This document shows, piece after piece, positions 41,201-49,325 of a stretch of DNA of 64,000 bases. The notes beneath the pieces are model-generated. The model was not told where the DNA came from. It did no database searches and worked only from the letters and a program-made list of their open reading frames with translations. Both the position numbers and the translations under genes were made by a program. Position 1 is the stretch's first letter. Every line of letters starts with the position of its first letter. Origin of the DNA: Lachancea mirantina (Eukaryota; Ascomycota; Saccharomycetes; Saccharomycetales; Saccharomycetaceae); assembly GCA_900074745.1 (NCBI GenBank), contig LT598465.1:620001-684000 (forward strand), in the 5' to 3' direction.

Positions 41201-41966
41201 TGTTTTGAAGATCTTCCTTCAGTAAGATTTCAGAATCCCCTGCCTTCTGATTGAACCTCAGATTGATTGGTTCTGTATGCAAATCCGTCTCTTCGTTTTC
41301 TTCGTTTTCTTCGTTTTGGCCTTCTCTTTGGTCTTCGTTTTGATCCTGTTTTTGATCTTCATGGCTCGTATCGACCTTGTCCGCAACAGACGCGGCAATT
41401 GGACCCAAAAAACTCGGAGAGACATTGGTTACAATGTGCGTTGTTTCTATTTTCGGTTCAGGTTGTGGTTCCTTGGCAAATTTTTCATGCAGAAAAGCAG
41501 CGTTATCCTCATTGTACTCTCCATCTTCTGGCAAATTAACTGGCACTTTTTCAACTTCTGATGTGGCACTCAGAACATTTCCGCCTACCTCTTGCTCCTT
41601 TTCAGGCTCTGGAGTCTCGTCTTTCTGATGCGTCAAAATTAGTTCGTTCGCTTGTGCCACTTGTGCTGTGACAGATTCGGAGACCGGGATCGAAGACTCC
41701 TCATGAGGGCAAATCTCCATTTCCTGATCCTCATTTGATTCCTCGGCGTGACCACTGCCCTCTATACCCTCCATTGGCTCTGAACATCCATATAAATCTT
41801 GCGCTGCCGATTCACCGGTTTCCGTGTCACTTTCCGGCTTATGTAAGGACTGCTCTTGGTTTGAAGCTACAGCTTCTCCCTCAGTATCTGTCTTCGCAGC
41901 AGCTTTCTTCTGTTTAAGTTTCTGCTTCTTCTTCTGATTCCTCTTCTTCTTTGCTTCTGGTCCCAT
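35256..41966 (-). CDS. SEC16: COPII scaffold Sec16
   Basis: Sec16 organises ER exit sites and binds Sec23, Sec24, Sec13 and Sec31. The 2236-residue product (2195 in S. cerevisiae) starts MGPEAKKKRNQKKKQK at the first ATG; an upstream TTG is ignored. The N-terminal 950 residues are acidic and disordered, with SFLDDDDDLLDDDDESEND at about 525-545. The central domain begins near RQFPIFHWGKSSKVVF (about 983) and includes the Sec13-binding helical unit (LALMLGSLMGKEKWSSVV). The C-terminal conserved region has WFGWLKKD and NTFYYDEKLKRWVNK (about 2075-2110), and the end is RKKKKATRGYVNVMNNM. This is the YPL085W position. Confidence 0.97.
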   Translation of the reverse strand: MGPEAKKKRNQKKKQKLKQKKAAAKTDTEGEAVASNQEQSLHKPESDTETGESAAQDLYGCSEPMEGIEGSGHAEESNEDQEMEICPHEESSIPVSESVTAQVAQANELILTHQKDETPEPEKEQEVGGNVLSATSEVEKVPVNLPEDGEYNEDNAAFLHEKFAKEPQPEPKIETTHIVTNVSPSFLGPIAASVADKVDTSHEDQKQDQNEDQREGQNEENEENEETDLHTEPINLRFNQKAGDSEILLKEDLQNKLLAQELADPAPVLTSDVDEEEDFQNDASDTEMDIDQSVSRSETGSHFETIGEASVGQMNSEKSDDHDKNIHETVPEGTEAVPTDKKEDLFSTDDSSSNEQHIEQNIREETNEPIGTIMQAASEGHKKSTESLSTHVSQEFISTIGVQNGPQTSDEVHNLFPDDSVAQEPLPWETSETEEKTHVDEKSQTPEKSHSEGFSGKSSTGVQDYGTPDQRQSEEISESYDAKAQDNIGNITVADQPFKNETGSTAEDTKEPPKESTFEKKFSFLDDDDDLLDDDDESENDNASDDSFLPSDREELSSNETTAQVNSEQRSSAGTQFSLHQKEVPDASQKIASFPVPYPAEHGVAPTVDSSRSVSSEPKAKYLPSVNSSGTATYETVPSFPAAGPAITFTAAQTTPHPLVKNDSNLNQKLDAEKKKSDAFDFPLEIIPPKPRKVSHAKTFAVAQSQSPVSTFAPARTSGSLVASGQPIAKRNNQEVTASRSDSVSSSGSGGMSAYGSGFAAQRPGPPLMAQVPKRSAFAPMVPSQTQVQNISAPSTMKKYAPSTLNAEPSKFSNALNISTKSARARAFSNVSNGSTGSAVSSYGRGSNTQGGLPGVNGNLPGLAPPTGNLAQNGESAFSPIQSNTIPPVLDVTSAPPHSSNFQKRSHARSNSSVYAPAHASKYAPTVLPQFQQPVSHQDAKSYSEGSYQFRRFSRSGSSFHPPMGPTALAQEAVQAPVDNEAMLKRQFPIFHWGKSSKVVFSFNASPPENGLYGAGDNGISVRVVGYDRILKSDIIFKAFPGPLLRNKSKEKDVVKWIDDYITEVSKREPFKDLTIYEILKVKILKGNLKVLAKALYDYEELLPFLSQPISSKNESSSATKLNETNQLRILAYLQMGGHEQALELALDHKDYALALMLGSLMGKEKWSSVVNAYLHEEFGLKHEEPHGFSVNLLTIIFQVFVGNAKRVMEDITSDPLLKEWALRDWKIIISAILNNINGAGVASESDNSNSSNPGMPAFVLEFIVSFGAFLAQNNDQLAGAVCFILCNLPLSPAEVFPGSDVRFQSIGNTNSIEAALLTEIYDFCQTTTSRVPELTCLLPQLLTHASALADYGLASSASKYTEAITANLKMMPKGSALAIDIAARLEFLNSKLVGSNGSWLAKPKLSTVWGQIDKSFNKFIGGDDDEVLNKGPKDKIFESFTPTTSRNASMLDLHSDGILNRPQAPFIGNSFTSQNSPNGAHERATLYGSNSPAFNVYGQVQSSVERSAEVRNSRTLGKTEAKMVAQEAHSSPQMKVADAVARPMGLTLSGRRSVTSLNSPVRLGGLAPGAAGQPAKNPVMTTPPIVSNRNKNKYSPAQLERRPSDANAPFLANTVTRSLTDVNSEDSGMGAVQYGALGAFTKRNLSRDSLISRRGSTRSVVSEEALNQTRPVSIPATSNEGSEEELGVESAITESGNASPLSSCVRLNNLPESSTLNNGVYGSSSDACVESSPRGYSMKSSDQLIGVRGTSPSISATDSVKVGSLELRESPTNHHEPNFTGEEPDPVLSKETLKESSQELLVNTAEPIWDKKAASFHSSIRGSHESTDAFSDRDQRPLGLDLPQSPPVRGANPYAPVSSQLPKPTTVNNPYAPKDPYAPKNTEDVSSPKPEQGSVQDQVTVDMPGNSDYNQDGNQTIPTEMSHVEEDSPKFLSPVFVGSGHNSERACGAPESKASSVAASDVEEQGIDHSYKREKSPKVAPVPIIRPAGNMSFKPFMPALKPGQETYYDDVVEDESEDEDDASETARETADAEREQKKREEEAERKRLEAKKGEKKEKEKKDLENRGQGGAGSWFGWLKKDSNEKKPVKAKLGHQNTFYYDEKLKRWVNKNATEKEKEELATPTPPPPPVIKRKPANVPESKPRSGSMANGAAARSSLVGGTHELITTPDLLPHSGQASPPVTLREKYADVNLTGKKANGLDDIMSLVSGPNVGGASSRKKKKATRGYVNVMNNM

Positions 41967-42060
41967 TTTGCAAGCCAATTATACAGGTTTTCGAATCAAA
42001 AATACAGAGTCCAATTCGTTTAGGTAATGTCCTTGATTCTTAATAAACAACACGGAAATT

Positions 42061-42297
42061 TTAATGTCCAGATTGCTGACACCAGTCACGAATCCAATCC
42101 TTAATGTGTCCTTTACCGCGTGAATCAGAATGTTCTTGTGTTCTTTGATCTAGTTGCCATAATTCGCTAATTTCGTACCTAAAAATGTGTTGATGTGCTC
42201 TTGCACGAAGGATCAAATTTCGATAGAGAATTGAACTTTCACTTGGTAAGAGTACAAGGCTACAGCAAAACAAAAAATTATGGAAAAACGAGAGGAG
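42061..42297 (-). other. Coding-like frame without ATG, LYR-like motif; possible spliced small gene
   Basis: About 78 codons are open to a TAA at 42061. The frame contains ILYRNLILRARAHQHIF, which resembles the LYR motif of small mitochondrial assembly factors, and ends KGHIKDWIRDWCQQSGH. There is no in-frame ATG, so a real gene would need a 5' exon. Candidate acceptors (TAG near 42259 and near 42179) exist, but I found no convincing donor and branch point. It may be chance. Confidence 0.25.
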
Positions 42298-42435
42298 CAA
42301 CTGGATAGTGATAAGTTATTTGAATAAGGTACTAAGATGCGTAGTAATCGCAGGTGGTAATACATTAATTAGATGTATTTCACCCTATATTATCAACGTA
42401 TATAACGATAAATGCTCACTCTATTAGCTACAAGG

Positions 42436-42467
42436 TGAAAAATTTGAAAAATCGGTTAGCTCATCGC
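42436..42467 (+). promoter_or_regulatory. RRPE and PAC elements upstream of ELP3
   Basis: TGAAAAATTT (42436-42445) and CTCATCGC (42460-42467) lie 70-100 bp before the ELP3 ATG. In S. cerevisiae this pair marks ribosome-biogenesis and related genes (Stb3, Dot6/Tod6). Confidence 0.7.
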
Positions 42468-42535
42468 ATCTTTAAATCGTAGCTTACTCAACCTTACAGA
42501 ACCCGTTTCGTCATTTATTAGGCCTTCGAAGTGTA

Positions 42536-44236
42536 ATGGGACGCAAAGGTAATGGTCCCAAGACCAACAAGCAAAAACTCGTCCCGGAAAAAGAGCGGTT
42601 TATCGAGTGTTGCTCAGATATAACCTTGGAACTGGTTGGTTCTTTGACTTCCACCTCATCGCGAGAAATCAACTTAAATGGACTCATCACCAAGTTCTCC
42701 AAGAAATATAAACTCAAACAGCAACCGCGGCTCACTGATGTCATTAATTCCATCCCAGATCAATACAAAAAGTACCTTTTGCCAAAATTGAAAGCCAAGC
42801 CCGTGAGGACAGCTTCGGGAATTGCTGTGGTTGCTGTAATGTGCAAGCCCCATCGTTGTCCTCACATTGCTTACACTGGTAACATCTGTGTTTACTGCCC
42901 AGGTGGTCCCGATTCGGATTTTGAGTATTCGACACAGTCCTATACCGGGTACGAGCCTACGTCGATGCGGGCCATAAGAGCTCGTTACGACCCGTACGAA
43001 CAGGCCCGTGGTAGAATTGAACAGCTTAAGCAGTTGGGTCATTCGATCGACAAAGTCGAATACATCATCATGGGTGGTACGTTCATGTCACTACCAAAGG
43101 AGTATCGTGAAGATTTTATCGTGAAATTGCATAATGCGTTGTCTGGTTTCAACGGAAATAATATAAACGAGGCTATTCAGTACTCCCAACAAAGTCTGAC
43201 CAAATGTGTTGGTATTACGATCGAAACAAGACCAGATTACTGTACTCAAACTCATTTGGACGACATGTTGAAATACGGATGCACTAGACTTGAGATAGGT
43301 GTTCAGTCTCTTTACGAAGACGTGGCCCGCGATACCAACAGAGGCCACACTGTCAAATCGGTGGCCGAAACGTTCTGCGTGGCCAAAGACGCCGGCTATA
43401 AAGTCGTTTCGCACATGATGCCCGATCTGCCGAACGTCGGCATGGAAAGAGACATAGAACAGTTTAAAGAATATTTTGAAAACCCTGCTTTCAGGACAGA
43501 TGGGTTGAAAATTTATCCCACTTTGGTTATTAGAGGCACTGGTCTCTACGAATTATGGAAAACAGGACGGTATAAGTCCTATAACGCCAATGCTCTGGTT
43601 GATCTTGTGGCTCGTATCATGGCTCTTGTACCTCCTTGGACCAGAATTTATAGAGTTCAAAGAGATATTCCAATGCCTTTGGTCACTTCTGGTGTCGAAA
43701 ATGGTAATTTGAGAGAGCTGGCACTGGCGAGAATGAAAGATTTCGGTACGACGTGCAGAGATGTGCGTACCAGAGAAGTCGGAATTCAGGAAGTACATCA
43801 CAAAGTTCAACCGGATCAGGTAGAACTAGTTAGAAGAGATTACTACGCCAATGGCGGGTGGGAAACTTTCTTGTCTTACGAAGATCCTAAGAAAGACATT
43901 TTAGTTGGTCTTCTGCGACTTAGAAAAGCCTCAAAAAAATACACATATCGGAAAGAGTTTACGGGTCAAAGGACCTCGATCGTTAGAGAACTTCACGTTT
44001 ACGGATCTGTGGTTCCATTGCATTCTCGGGACCCTAGGAAATTTCAACATCAAGGTTTCGGTACTTTATTAATGGAAGAGGCCGAAAGGATAGCGCGTGA
44101 AGAGCATGGCTCTGAAAAAATTTCAGTCATATCAGGTGTTGGAGTTAGAAATTATTACGCTAGACTTGGTTACGAACTGGATGGGCCATTCGTATCGAAG
44201 ACGTTGACAGCAAAAAAGAACGGAGTGACGATTTAA
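42536..44236 (+). CDS. ELP3: Elongator catalytic subunit Elp3
   Basis: Elp3 is the radical-SAM and acetyltransferase subunit of Elongator, which makes mcm5/ncm5 uridine at the tRNA wobble position. The 566-residue product (557 in S. cerevisiae) has the radical-SAM cysteines in [14 protein letters not shown] (C-x9-C-x2-C, about 107-120). Further conserved blocks are [13 protein letters not shown] and [19 protein letters not shown]. The GNAT domain has [17 protein letters not shown] (about 502-518) and [15 protein letters not shown] near the end. The start is the first ATG after a PAC/RRPE promoter. It is convergent with GLY1. This is the YPL086C position. Confidence 0.98.
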   Translation: MGRKGNGPKTNKQKLVPEKERFIECCSDITLELVGSLTSTSSREINLNGLITKFSKKYKLKQQPRLTDVINSIPDQYKKYLLPKLKAKPVRTASGIAVVAVMCKPHRCPHIAYTGNICVYCPGGPDSDFEYSTQSYTGYEPTSMRAIRARYDPYEQARGRIEQLKQLGHSIDKVEYIIMGGTFMSLPKEYREDFIVKLHNALSGFNGNNINEAIQYSQQSLTKCVGITIETRPDYCTQTHLDDMLKYGCTRLEIGVQSLYEDVARDTNRGHTVKSVAETFCVAKDAGYKVVSHMMPDLPNVGMERDIEQFKEYFENPAFRTDGLKIYPTLVIRGTGLYELWKTGRYKSYNANALVDLVARIMALVPPWTRIYRVQRDIPMPLVTSGVENGNLRELALARMKDFGTTCRDVRTREVGIQEVHHKVQPDQVELVRRDYYANGGWETFLSYEDPKKDILVGLLRLRKASKKYTYRKEFTGQRTSIVRELHVYGSVVPLHSRDPRKFQHQGFGTLLMEEAERIAREEHGSEKISVISGVGVRNYYARLGYELDGPFVSKTLTAKKNGVTI

Positions 44237-44245
44237 CTCTGCCAC

Positions 44246-45406
44246 TTAGTAGATTCTGGTTTTACCCGCGTCAGGGATATACTCGTGATCTTTGTAGTGA
44301 GCGGCCATATCTAGGAAGACTTTCTTTAAGGTTTCTAAGCTCGAATCATCAATATTTTGGTAGTGGAAAGCAAGACGTCCGTCGAAAAGTCTGACGCCGT
44401 TCAACCCTCCGAACTTCAGAAGCACATCTATATTGATTTTTGATTTTGCGAGATCGATGAAGATGAAATTGGTTTCGACAGGGTGCGCCAAAAATAATTC
44501 GAAACTGTGGATATCTTTCATAGTTTGGTGTAGATCATGCCAGAACTCTTGGACCTTAAGTGAGACCTGGTGTATCTTGGCAGGGTAAGTATAATCGATG
44601 CAGTAGTTTGCAATACGTGCAATGAACCCAGCTTGCCGGATGCCACCACCTTGCTGTTTTTGAAGGTGTCTAGCTCTTTTCATAAATTCAGGCGTCCCAA
44701 TGAGCATTGAGCCCACTGGTGCGCCTATCGACTTCGAAAGACACATGGAGATGGAGTCAAACAGAGGTGCAATCTTGTGCAAATAAGCAAACTTGTCAGG
44801 TTCATCGTGGTAGGTAGCAGCATTCCAAAGACGGGCGCCGTCCAAGTGCAATTTGATATTCTCATGGTGACACCATTCGCTGATTTTCCTGAGTTCGCTG
44901 TAAGGGAAGCACATTCCATGTAGCGTATTTTCAAGACAAATCAATTTAGTTGGTGCAAGGTGAATATCCCCATCGTTCGGTATGTAGTTGGCTTTTATAT
45001 CATCGAGAGTGAGATGATGAGAATTGGAAGCTTCCACGGGCACCACCAATGCCTGCGAAAGAACTGCGATGCCCGCACATTCATCCACATACACATGGGC
45101 ACGTTTATCGCATAAAACACTGAAAGGCGGAGCTAAGTTCAAATGTGACCGAATTGCCAATTGATTTGACATTGTCGTCGACATACAAAAGAGACCCTGA
45201 GCTTCACCATCAAACATTTGCCCACCGAGAAATTCATGAGCAATTCGTTCTTCCAATAGAGTGGTATCCGTGTCTTCTTCGTAAACCGAATCGCCCATTG
45301 ATGCCTCGGATACCTGCTCCCATAGTTGGGGCGTAGGGATTGTAAAAGTGTCGGATCTGAAATCCAGCGACGAGGACAGATACTTGCCGGGAATTGTTTT
45401 GGGCAT
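44246..45406 (-). CDS. GLY1: Low-specificity L-threonine aldolase Gly1
   Basis: Gly1 cleaves threonine to glycine and acetaldehyde with PLP and is a main glycine source in yeast. The 386-residue product (387 in S. cerevisiae) has DFRSDTFTIPT at the start and the PLP-binding Lys225 in LSKSIGAPVGS. It also has LHLDGARLWNAA (about 187-198), where the Asp contacts the pyridine nitrogen. In S. cerevisiae the gene is YEL046C, so this location reflects the ancestral order or a separate move. The stop is 10 bp from the ELP3 stop on the opposite strand. Confidence 0.96.
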   Translation of the reverse strand: MPKTIPGKYLSSSLDFRSDTFTIPTPQLWEQVSEASMGDSVYEEDTDTTLLEERIAHEFLGGQMFDGEAQGLFCMSTTMSNQLAIRSHLNLAPPFSVLCDKRAHVYVDECAGIAVLSQALVVPVEASNSHHLTLDDIKANYIPNDGDIHLAPTKLICLENTLHGMCFPYSELRKISEWCHHENIKLHLDGARLWNAATYHDEPDKFAYLHKIAPLFDSISMCLSKSIGAPVGSMLIGTPEFMKRARHLQKQQGGGIRQAGFIARIANYCIDYTYPAKIHQVSLKVQEFWHDLHQTMKDIHSFELFLAHPVETNFIFIDLAKSKINIDVLLKFGGLNGVRLFDGRLAFHYQNIDDSSLETLKKVFLDMAAHYKDHEYIPDAGKTRIY

Positions 45407-46217
45407 TGATGCTTTATTAAAGGGCTAGAAAAGGGAAGTTGAAGCTCTCTTCGCCAGGTTCTTTTCGCCAGGTTGCTAGGTTTAAATTGCGTCTTTCTAA
45501 TGCTGCCAAGATTATGTCTTATGTTACGTAATCTCATTATTAATCTAGATATATTTAAAGAAGGAAACGGCGGTCAATAAGTAGTGCTTCAATAGCTGAA
45601 TGTGATTGAATGACTTTTAGAGATGATGTTATGGGAAGGAGGCTGCATTGGCTATTGGTGAGCTTATAAATATTTTGCTTGTGATTTTAGATGATCCATT
45701 TCTTGTTTTATAGCATAGAGATGACATTCGGAATCATGTTTCAAAAAGGAAGACTGTTATGAACTACGCGAAACAAGAAACTGACATTCCTGCCAAATAC
45801 TAAAAAGACGAGACTACACTGCTCACAGCTTTCTAAAAACTCACTATGCTAAATAATCAATTAATATTTAAGTTGGTTCTGACGAGAAATCACACGACTA
45901 AAGTGACAGTAATGACAATAGTAAACAAATGGGAGGAAGTGTCTCATCACTCATCTGATAGGGTCAGAATCTATATGTAGCAGTGGTCTTTTTTGTTTTA
46001 ATATATATCATCAACAAGAATATCATAATATTGTGTTGAATCTCTGAAAAGCACTTCAATGACAATCTAAAATGGTTTATAGCGCCATTGTTTCTCCCCA
46101 AAGATTTTCCAGCTATTCAATGCAAATAGCCTTACTATTTAAGATCGTACCTTTAGCAAGTTCAGAATTTTCTACATTCGTAGAACGTTGCCCTTAAGAA
46201 ACAGAGCTAGATAGTTC
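45407..46217. other. Intergenic: GLY1 promoter and ceramidase 3' region
   Basis: The spacer is AT-rich. A 14-bp near-repeat containing tcgccaggtt (45451 and 45466) lies 45-70 bp upstream of GLY1. No gene or RNA is recognised. Confidence 0.5.
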
Positions 46218-47174
46218 TCACTCCTTTTTCACACGGTGCTTGCCTTCTTGAACATTTGACTGTTCCAGGTTGCCCAGAAGCTCCAAGCTGTAGCTTGTTG
46301 AGATAGATTTACCATTCAGAATAAGTTCTGGGAACACTCTCCAGCGCCAAATCAAAGTGTAGTCGTTAGCGCGCCCATGGGTCAAAGTTCGCAGGTATTC
46401 CAAATGGACGATGTAGTAATAGACACCGGTACCGGTTAGCAAATGCCACCATGCATGCAATTCTAGAAGTACACCGAGGGGTAACCGCAGAAAAGATCTG
46501 CGGATATAGATCCAAAAGGAGCATAGATGGATATCGAGTTGCCACATGGCAAACCCGCTCAGAAAAATGAAAATACTCAACGCCATTGTGTTCACCAAGT
46601 TCTGCTTGGCCAACGGGTCTTTGACGTATTTTGTTGCTAGCACACCGGCAGAAACAACAACAATTACGTTCAGAATTGCGTACGCGGTCTGATGGAATGT
46701 TGGATTGCGCGAGATCAGATACACTACGGTCAAAATCGCAGCAGAACTGAAAACTATGACTCCAACGATCAGTTGTCTAGAGATAGACGCAGGCCGATTC
46801 GAATTGCGCAAAACTTCTGTTTCCTCCGAGAAGATGCTCCAGGTAGGTATACAAGTTGCGTAGATCATTGGTAGTTCGTCGAGTAACTGGAATTCGTAAA
46901 GAAGCGTCATATGGAAAAACCAGGATCCAACGCCAACAATGCCAAATCCAAGCCCTATCCACCAAAATCGCTTCTCCAGGTTATTGCGTATAGCAGAATA
47001 CGTGACAAAAACCGCCAGCAACACAAACAGACCGTTGGTTATCGTATTGGACCATTCTGCCACAAACGGCGAAACAACGTAGTTTTCTTCACACCAATCT
47101 ATCGTCGAGGTTGGACGACCCCAATATCCGTTTTCCGATGGTTCAGGATAGTCCCTGAATATTGAACCTAGCAT
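46218..47174 (-). CDS. YDC1: Alkaline ceramidase (Ypc1/Ydc1 type)
   Basis: This ER enzyme hydrolyses phytoceramide or dihydroceramide and can run in reverse. The 318-residue product (316-317 in S. cerevisiae) starts at MLGSIFRDYPEPSENG; the frame extends one codon upstream as TTG. Family signatures are STIDWCEENYVVSPFVAEWS (about 21-40), FFHMTLLYEFQLLDELPM (a Zn/Ca-site His with acidic residues) and the C-terminal HAWWHLLTG, whose His pair binds zinc. Seven membrane segments are plausible. It is the single ancestor-like copy of YBR183W/YPL087W, so whether phyto- or dihydroceramide is preferred cannot be read. Confidence 0.95.
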   Translation of the reverse strand: MLGSIFRDYPEPSENGYWGRPTSTIDWCEENYVVSPFVAEWSNTITNGLFVLLAVFVTYSAIRNNLEKRFWWIGLGFGIVGVGSWFFHMTLLYEFQLLDELPMIYATCIPTWSIFSEETEVLRNSNRPASISRQLIVGVIVFSSAAILTVVYLISRNPTFHQTAYAILNVIVVVSAGVLATKYVKDPLAKQNLVNTMALSIFIFLSGFAMWQLDIHLCSFWIYIRRSFLRLPLGVLLELHAWWHLLTGTGVYYYIVHLEYLRTLTHGRANDYTLIWRWRVFPELILNGKSISTSYSLELLGNLEQSNVQEGKHRVKKE

Positions 47175-47841
47175 CAAAATGGCTTACTTTGACTTAACTT
47201 TAATGTAGTTGTCTGTCTTGGCACTTTTCTCTCGGATCGGACTTTTTAGCAAATCTGTTTAGATGGGTTTGTCAGATTACAGATCTTTATATTTATACCT
47301 TGAGCGCTGAAATCCTAAAGCTCCAGGTTAATATAAGCACAGAGAAATAACTTTATCTTGTCTTGATCTTGTCTTTCCCGGTATATAGCCCTCTATGAAG
47401 AACGCCGTTACTCGTATAGCCCTTTATACAATACTCATCCCCCTTAGCTGCAAGAAGTAGTTATCGAAAAAAATGGCGCGCTAATAAACCGAGTTTCGAT
47501 AGCATCAAGATCGATGATCTATAGCAACAAAATTCACGAAATTGAGCCTGTATTTAAGGAATATGTAGGTTTATCGGTTCGACAAGCTATGCAAAAATGT
47601 CACCGAAGCCGTTGGTCGCTGTAGTTTTGAATTATTGCTGGCTCAGCTTTGTAAAAGCTCTTCATTGCATTTTTTGAGTGGTTTAATATAGAACTAGACT
47701 AAACGATGGAGGGACGCGAGCAAAGAAACGGACAAGGCAAGCGACCACCCTGTTGTTAAGCGTCTTCTTTAATTACAGATATATGGATATATGGATGGCT
47801 ATGTTTTGATTTCTCCACGTTCTTCGAAGCTTCTGGACAGG
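47175..47841. other. Intergenic: ceramidase promoter and SDR 3' region
   Basis: TATAGCCCT occurs twice (47394 and 47415). No gene or RNA is recognised. Confidence 0.45.
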
Positions 47842-48705
47842 TTACATGGCACAGTAACCGCCGTCGACAATTATGTCGCTGCCAGTGGTATAAGTAGACG
47901 CATCGGACGCTAGATACAAGTAAGCACCGACCAATTCCTCTGGTAAACCCTCTCTGCCCAAAGGCGTGAGCTCGTGCCATCTTTGCTTGATTTTAGCTTC
48001 TGCAAAGCTCGAAATCGGAGTATGGATGTAACCGGGCGAGACAGTGTTAACACGACCGAATCCAGCCCATTCGACGGCCAACGAGCGCGACAAGTGGATA
48101 ACTCCGGCCTTGGCCGCGTTGTAGCATGCTTGTAGCTGGGGAACGTTGACCACGTGGCCAGACATCGACGCCGTTATTACTAAGGACCCGTGGCCCTGTT
48201 TTTTAAAAACACGGCCAACCACCTTGCTGCAGTAGTATACGCCTTGGAAATCGGTCTGGAACACTTTTTCCCACTCGGAACTGGCTACACCTTTGGCTTC
48301 GGCTTCGATAAGCGGACCCTCGGACCAGGCGACACCTGCGTTGGCGACAAAAACGTCAATGCGTCCGAAATCTTGCTCAACCTGCTCAATGGTCTCGCGA
48401 ACCTTGTGCTCATCCGTCACGGGACACTTGTAAGCCTTTATTTTCACGCCGTACTGTTCGCTCAATTCTTTGGCCGTCTGCACCAGTTGGTCGTGCGAGT
48501 TGTACCATACGGCGAGATCCGCACCGGCCTGGGCAAAAGCCACTGCAACGGCTCCACCGATACCAGACGAAGCACCCGAAATACAAGCGACTTTACCCTT
48601 CAGAGAGAACATATCAATCACATTTTTGGGCAATTTGGGGTAAGGTTGGGGTGTGGGCAGTCCGCTGGCGATTGTTTGGGATTTAAGTTGTTCGTGTTCA
48701 GGCAT
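47842..48705 (-). CDS. SDR-family NADP(H) reductase, Sou1/sorbose-reductase type
   Basis: This 287-residue classical short-chain dehydrogenase/reductase has the cofactor motif SGASSGIG (43-50), NAG (122-124), a catalytic Ser near 182 (ITASMSG) and YNAAK (Tyr195, Lys199). The N-terminal extension ([20 protein letters not shown]) is typical of the Candida Sou1/Sou2 sorbose reductase and fungal mannitol or xylulose reductase group. The likely substrate is a ketose such as sorbose, fructose or xylulose, reduced with NADPH; this is inference. S. cerevisiae has no orthologue here, where YPL088W stands instead. The gene is GC-richer than its left neighbours. Confidence 0.9.
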   Translation of the reverse strand: MPEHEQLKSQTIASGLPTPQPYPKLPKNVIDMFSLKGKVACISGASSGIGGAVAVAFAQAGADLAVWYNSHDQLVQTAKELSEQYGVKIKAYKCPVTDEHKVRETIEQVEQDFGRIDVFVANAGVAWSEGPLIEAEAKGVASSEWEKVFQTDFQGVYYCSKVVGRVFKKQGHGSLVITASMSGHVVNVPQLQACYNAAKAGVIHLSRSLAVEWAGFGRVNTVSPGYIHTPISSFAEAKIKQRWHELTPLGREGLPEELVGAYLYLASDASTYTTGSDIIVDGGYCAM

Positions 48706-48891
48706 GTGTGCGTATGGCTTGTTTGAAGAGGCTCAGGTTCAGTTACACCAAATTCTACTCTAATGCTCTTTATATAAGTATCTACTCTCCAAATCCAATC
48801 TCGCCCAGAAAAGACCCAAAGCCCAGAAACCTGCAATTTATACGATTTATACCCAGGCAAAGACTCCTCATGACCGCGGCCATGAACGCCT

Positions 48892-48975
48892 GACTCCTGT
48901 TAGCAATTCTACTCGCTTCAGAGGGCCTGACGGGTCCCAATGGGCCCGCCAGGCGTGAGTTGCTAATAGCAAGTC
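48892..48975. repeat. Nested inverted repeat, hairpin of about 84 bp
   Basis: Three arm pairs occur in nested order: GACT with AGTC (48892 and 48972), TTAGCAA with TTGCTAA (48900 and 48960), and GCCTGACGGG with CCCGCCAGGC (48925 and 48945, one wobble). It could be a hairpin RNA, a miniature element or an operator. Confidence 0.65.
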
Positions 48976-49056
48976 CCTTCTTTGTGGGGGGAACTTGCTT
49001 GTCGTATATGGCTACCCGATGCTGGTTGCAAGGGCCTGCGCCGCAAGTTTAAGTTA

Positions 49057-49121
49057 ACTCCGGAGTGTTAAATCCGGGGTGAGAATCTCCGAATCACCCC
49101 GAACGAAGGTCTTAAATCCGG
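49057..49121. promoter_or_regulatory. Cluster of CCGG motifs, possible zinc-cluster factor sites
   Basis: ACTCCGGAGT (49057-49066) is palindromic. TTAAATCCGG occurs at 49068 and 49112. CGGGGTGA (49075) is inverted as TCACCCCG (49094). CGG/CCG half-sites are typical of Zn2Cys6 regulators; the site lies about 350-415 bp upstream of the SDR gene. Confidence 0.4.
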
Positions 49122-49325
49122 CTTTGTTTAACCGTCTATGCTACAAACTCGGGTCGGTTGGCCAGATTATTTAGCTGGGCGCCGACGATCGTAGGCCGGA
49201 CGGGTTCGGTCAAAGATAGACTTGTCTGTGTATCTGCTACAGAAGATCCAAACGCCATGTGCCGTCTATTTTCTACTATTAGAGTAAATCAATTAGACTA
49301 TACGTATTGTACAATTGTGAGGAGT

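Larger units (their letters stand above)
41967..42535. other. Intergenic between divergent SEC16 and ELP3
   Basis: It contains an ATG-less coding-like frame on the minus strand (42061-42297) and an RRPE plus PAC pair near ELP3 (42436-42467). Confidence 0.5.
48706..49325. other. Intergenic: SDR promoter and permease 3' region, highly structured
   Basis: It contains a nested inverted repeat (48892-48975) and a group of CCGG-based motifs (49057-49121). These are palindrome ACTCCGGAGT, direct repeat TTAAATCCGG and inverted CGGGGTGA/TCACCCCG. No ORF or tRNA is recognised. Confidence 0.6.
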
